NCBI GenBank assembly: GCA_965279165.1
Contig: OZ257140.1
Location: 806,001 to 870,000 of the forward strand
Direction of reading: 5' to 3'
Source of the DNA: JBAYIE01 sp965279165
Lineage (GTDB): Bacteria > Bacteroidota > Bacteroidia > UKL13-3
Length of the DNA: 64,000 nucleotides
How positions within the stretch are numbered: the first letter of the stretch is position 1; each line of letters opens with the position of its first letter. The notes below the pieces were generated by a model. That model saw only the letters and a program-made list of their open reading frames with translations. It made no database searches and was not told the DNA's origin. Of this stretch, positions 61,644 to 64,000 are shown one piece after another. The position numbers and the translations under genes were made by a program.

Positions 61644-63446
61644 ATGAAATTTAAAATCATGGTAACTTTTTCGGTGATGCAATTCACCCTAATTGCTCAA
61701 CCAACCTTTCAGCTTGGCGTAAATCTCGACGATAATGGCGCCTTTGTAAATATCGTTAACCATACCAACCGGTATACCAAAGCAACCGCATACGATAGCC
61801 TGGGTTGGCCGGCAAGCGATTTCGATTTAACCGTTTTGGATGGTCGTCCGGCTACCGAATGGAACAGCGTTATCGATGATCCCGAAACCTACCGCGTTGA
61901 TTACAGCGGACGATATGCGTGTAGTTTTGTAGGCATCGCCAATATTGTTGCTTCGGGCACAAGCGTTGCCATTGAAAATAAATCTTACGACTCGGCTTCC
62001 AATACCACCTTTTTTGAACTGGTGGTTGGCGGATTTCCAAATGCCAACCATGGACTTGCCATTTTATCCTTTACCAATACGCGTAGGATTGCCGGTGGCG
62101 TAGCCAATAAAGGAATTTCGAAATTAAAAGTGAATCGTCCGGGCTATCCGATTAACAGCAACAAAATATTTACCGATGCTTATATCCAACTTTGTAAAGC
62201 CGCCGATTTTGCATGTTACCGTTTCTACAACCTGCAAAATATATGGGACGCTGAACCCACTTATCCTGCTAAAACAAAATGGGAAAACCGCAAAACACCG
62301 TTAGATGCTTCCCAAAAACCCATGGGTGCTCTCAATGGGAAACGCGATGCCTGGTGCTGGGAGTATATGGTTACCCTCGCAAATGAATTGAAGAAAAATA
62401 TTTGGATTAATATTCCCATTTCCTGCGATTCGGATTATGTAAACAACTTGGCAAAATATTTACAATCCACTTTGGATCCGAACATTTCCATTTATGTAGA
62501 AAACAGCAACGAAGTATGGAGTCAATCGCAAAACACCCATGGACCATACAACCAAGCACAAGCGGTAGCCAACGGAATAAATTTCGACCAGAATTATGCG
62601 CGGCGTTCGGTAGAACTATCCAATTGGTTTGCTTATGTTTTTGGTAGCAATGAAATTAACAAACGCATTCGTGTGGTATTGGCAGGACAACAAGCTTTTC
62701 ATGGTCGCAGCGATAACCACCTCAATTATATCAAGAATAAAATCGGAGAACCTAAAAATTATATTTACGCCAACAGTACGGCCTTATATTTCAATTCAGC
62801 AAAATCCTCTTCAACCAATCCATTGGATATAAACGATGGCATGATAGACGATATCGATAGCCAAATAACTATTGCCACTAGAAGCACGTATCGCTTAAAC
62901 CATATCAACAAAGCCAATACATGGAATTTACCGGGTGGTTGTGTCTCCTATGAAGGAGGTCCTCATGTACCGTCAGGTGGAGGTACAAGCAACCTGGGAA
63001 ATCAAATTCTGTCGCATCGTACTTCTAAAATGAGAGAAATAATTGAATTAAATTATTTGCAAGGTTGGGAAGAATTAGGCGGAGGGTTGGCCATGTACTT
63101 TACCCTATATTCGGCCTACAGTCGTTTTGGATGTTGGGGATTAACGGATGATTATACCAATCCGGAAAGAAATTTTAAAATGCAGGCGGTTAGAAATATC
63201 ATTCAGTCCTATACCGGAATCGAAAAACCAACAAACCACAAACATCTTTCCATTTATCCGAATCCTGCCAATAACCATATTACTGTAGGAATTAAAAACA
63301 CTTCCATTACCATTTATTCGATAGTGGGTGAAGCCATTTTAACTACCACGGTAGATAAGGGATCGACTGTTGATATTAGTACCTTAAAACCCGGACTGTA
63401 CGTGGTTTACAGCGGGGATTATATAGGCAAATTTATGAAGGAGTAA
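61644..63446 (+). CDS. Secreted glycosidase-like protein with type IX sorting domain
   Basis: About 600 residues from ATG 61644, the start of a signal peptide (MKFKIMVTFSVMQFTLIAQ); upstream in-frame ATG 61461 would add 61 residues without function. The middle resembles a clan-A (TIM-barrel) glycosidase: IYVENSNEVWS near residue 290 fits the acid/base Asn-Glu, and VSYEGGPH near 432 fits the nucleophile Glu. The C-terminal ~80 residues are a type IX sorting domain (LSIYPNPANNHITVGI, LKPGLYVVYSG). The substrate is unknown; I infer a surface polysaccharide enzyme. Confidence 0.75.
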   Translation: MKFKIMVTFSVMQFTLIAQPTFQLGVNLDDNGAFVNIVNHTNRYTKATAYDSLGWPASDFDLTVLDGRPATEWNSVIDDPETYRVDYSGRYACSFVGIANIVASGTSVAIENKSYDSASNTTFFELVVGGFPNANHGLAILSFTNTRRIAGGVANKGISKLKVNRPGYPINSNKIFTDAYIQLCKAADFACYRFYNLQNIWDAEPTYPAKTKWENRKTPLDASQKPMGALNGKRDAWCWEYMVTLANELKKNIWINIPISCDSDYVNNLAKYLQSTLDPNISIYVENSNEVWSQSQNTHGPYNQAQAVANGINFDQNYARRSVELSNWFAYVFGSNEINKRIRVVLAGQQAFHGRSDNHLNYIKNKIGEPKNYIYANSTALYFNSAKSSSTNPLDINDGMIDDIDSQITIATRSTYRLNHINKANTWNLPGGCVSYEGGPHVPSGGGTSNLGNQILSHRTSKMREIIELNYLQGWEELGGGLAMYFTLYSAYSRFGCWGLTDDYTNPERNFKMQAVRNIIQSYTGIEKPTNHKHLSIYPNPANNHITVGIKNTSITIYSIVGEAILTTTVDKGSTVDISTLKPGLYVVYSGDYIGKFMKE

Positions 63447-63490
63447 TACCGGTATTTTCATTTGTTTCCATCCCGATAACAGGAATTTTG

Positions 63491-63498
63491 TATCTTTG
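63491..63498 (+). promoter_or_regulatory. -7 promoter element upstream of the CNNM/CorC gene
   Basis: TATCTTTG at 63491-63498 matches TAnnTTTG exactly. The expected -33 TTG is not clear. The leader would be about 100 bp. Confidence 0.4.
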
Positions 63499-63605
63499 TA
63501 GTACCGATATGCACCAAACGATATCTTTCGCATTCGGATTTACACTATGCATCGATATTTCATTGCTTCTCCGTTTACCCAACTATTTCACATTAAACAA
63601 TTGCC

Positions 63606-64000
63606 ATGGAAATAGTAATTATACTGCTTTTGATTTTGTTGAACGGAATTTTTGCCATGTCGGAAATTGCCATGGTTTCTTCGCGCAAATCGCGATTGGA
63701 AACTGCATCCAAACGCGGTGATGCTTCTGCTAAAAAGGCATTGGAACTTTCTAAAAATCCGGGAAAGTTTTTATCTACGGTTCAAATCGGAATTACCTTA
63801 ATTGGGATTTTAACCGGTATTTATAGTGGAGAAAAAATTGAAGACGACCTGATTCTTTATCTCAACCAATTTGAAATTTTACAGCCATACAGCGAAAGTC
63901 TTGCGGTAACCATCATCGTTATCATCCTTACTTTTTTATCCCTGGTATTTGGAGAACTGGTGCCAAAGCGGATAGGATTAACCATGCCCGAACAAATTTC
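63606..64000 (+). CDS. CNNM/CorC (hemolysin-family) membrane protein, 5' part
   Basis: ATG at 63606 opens a frame that is still open at the window end (131 codons seen). It begins MEIVIILLLILLNGIFAMSE, the hallmark first membrane helix of the DUF21/CNNM domain, then IAMVSSRKSRLE, FLSTVQIGITLIGILTG, and ends with VFGELVPKRIGL, the conserved GE-x-x-PK motif. Members (CorB/CorC, HlyC-like, TlyC) are divalent-cation transport or regulation proteins. The rest lies outside the window. Confidence 0.9.
   Translation, partial: MEIVIILLLILLNGIFAMSEIAMVSSRKSRLETASKRGDASAKKALELSKNPGKFLSTVQIGITLIGILTGIYSGEKIEDDLILYLNQFEILQPYSESLAVTIIVIILTFLSLVFGELVPKRIGLTMPEQI

Noticed and set aside
63488..63721. 77-codon open frame near the window end
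   Set aside because: A shadow of the CNNM/CorC gene that starts at 63606 in another frame.
1..64000. CRISPR array, tRNA, rRNA, insertion sequence or phage structural genes
   Set aside because: I looked for regularly spaced direct repeats, cloverleaf-type sequences, transposase or integrase motifs and capsid or tail genes and saw none.

Overview
The window is a stretch of a Bacteroidota chromosome, probably a Sphingobacteria-, Chitinophaga- or Flavobacteria-like lineage. The clues are AT-rich DNA, promoters of the type TTG-N19-TAnnTTTG, proteins ending in type IX secretion sorting domains (YPNP motif), MORN/TonB-tail proteins, DUF3857-transglutaminase proteins and small outer-membrane barrels. 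No rRNA, tRNA, CRISPR array, transposase or integrase was seen.

Region 1 (1-21 kb) is a one-directional accessory array. Every gene is on the plus strand. It holds a HigBA toxin-antitoxin pair, a second pair whose toxin is broken, a zinc-ribbon nuclease, a HARE-HTH/GIY-YIG nuclease, a secreted protein, a barrel and a lipoprotein, a DnaB-like helicase next to a retron (ncRNA plus reverse transcriptase), a nuclease-SF1 helicase fusion, a 1901-residue sacsin-type ATPase/SF1 helicase/S1 protein, and a membrane-anchored double nuclease. Two repeat families punctuate it. One is the last ~40-47 codons of a thioredoxin/peroxiredoxin-like gene, present four times. The other is six integron attC-like hairpins, five of them 131-133 bp long, each lying just after a gene, starting with a TAAC box and ending in AACGTT. 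I read this as a gene-cassette array (or an attC cluster without its integrase) rich in anti-phage functions.

Region 2 (21.2-46 kb) starts with an unknown gene and a DUF2779 Cas4-like nuclease. A tightly packed operon of about 22 kb follows (23.9-46.0 kb): XRE regulator, SNF2 helicase, giant N6-adenine methylase, two small proteins (one nuclease-like), sacsin-type ATPase with a DUF3883 tail, 2001-residue DEAD helicase with DUF1998, three uncharacterised proteins, and a PD-(D/E)XK nuclease gene interrupted by one in-frame stop. The SNF2-methylase-helicase/DUF1998 content resembles class 1 DISARM, with the helicase and DUF1998 parts in one chain (Druantia DruE-like) and a GHKL ATPase added. This is the best candidate for an under-described defence system. 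A strong terminator closes the operon.

Region 3 (46-52.5 kb) has two small minus-strand genes, a HigB/HigA-M78 peptidase module with a clear operator, a UVR-motif protein, a VRR-NUC-like protein, a WYL regulator and a ClpB-like AAA+/M41 peptidase fusion.

Region 4 (52.6-64 kb) looks like ordinary host genome: envelope and secreted proteins, a Fic protein with a perfect 24-bp operator, a DoxX-like membrane protein, a secreted glycosidase-like protein, and the start of a CNNM/CorC (hemolysin-family) gene cut by the window edge.
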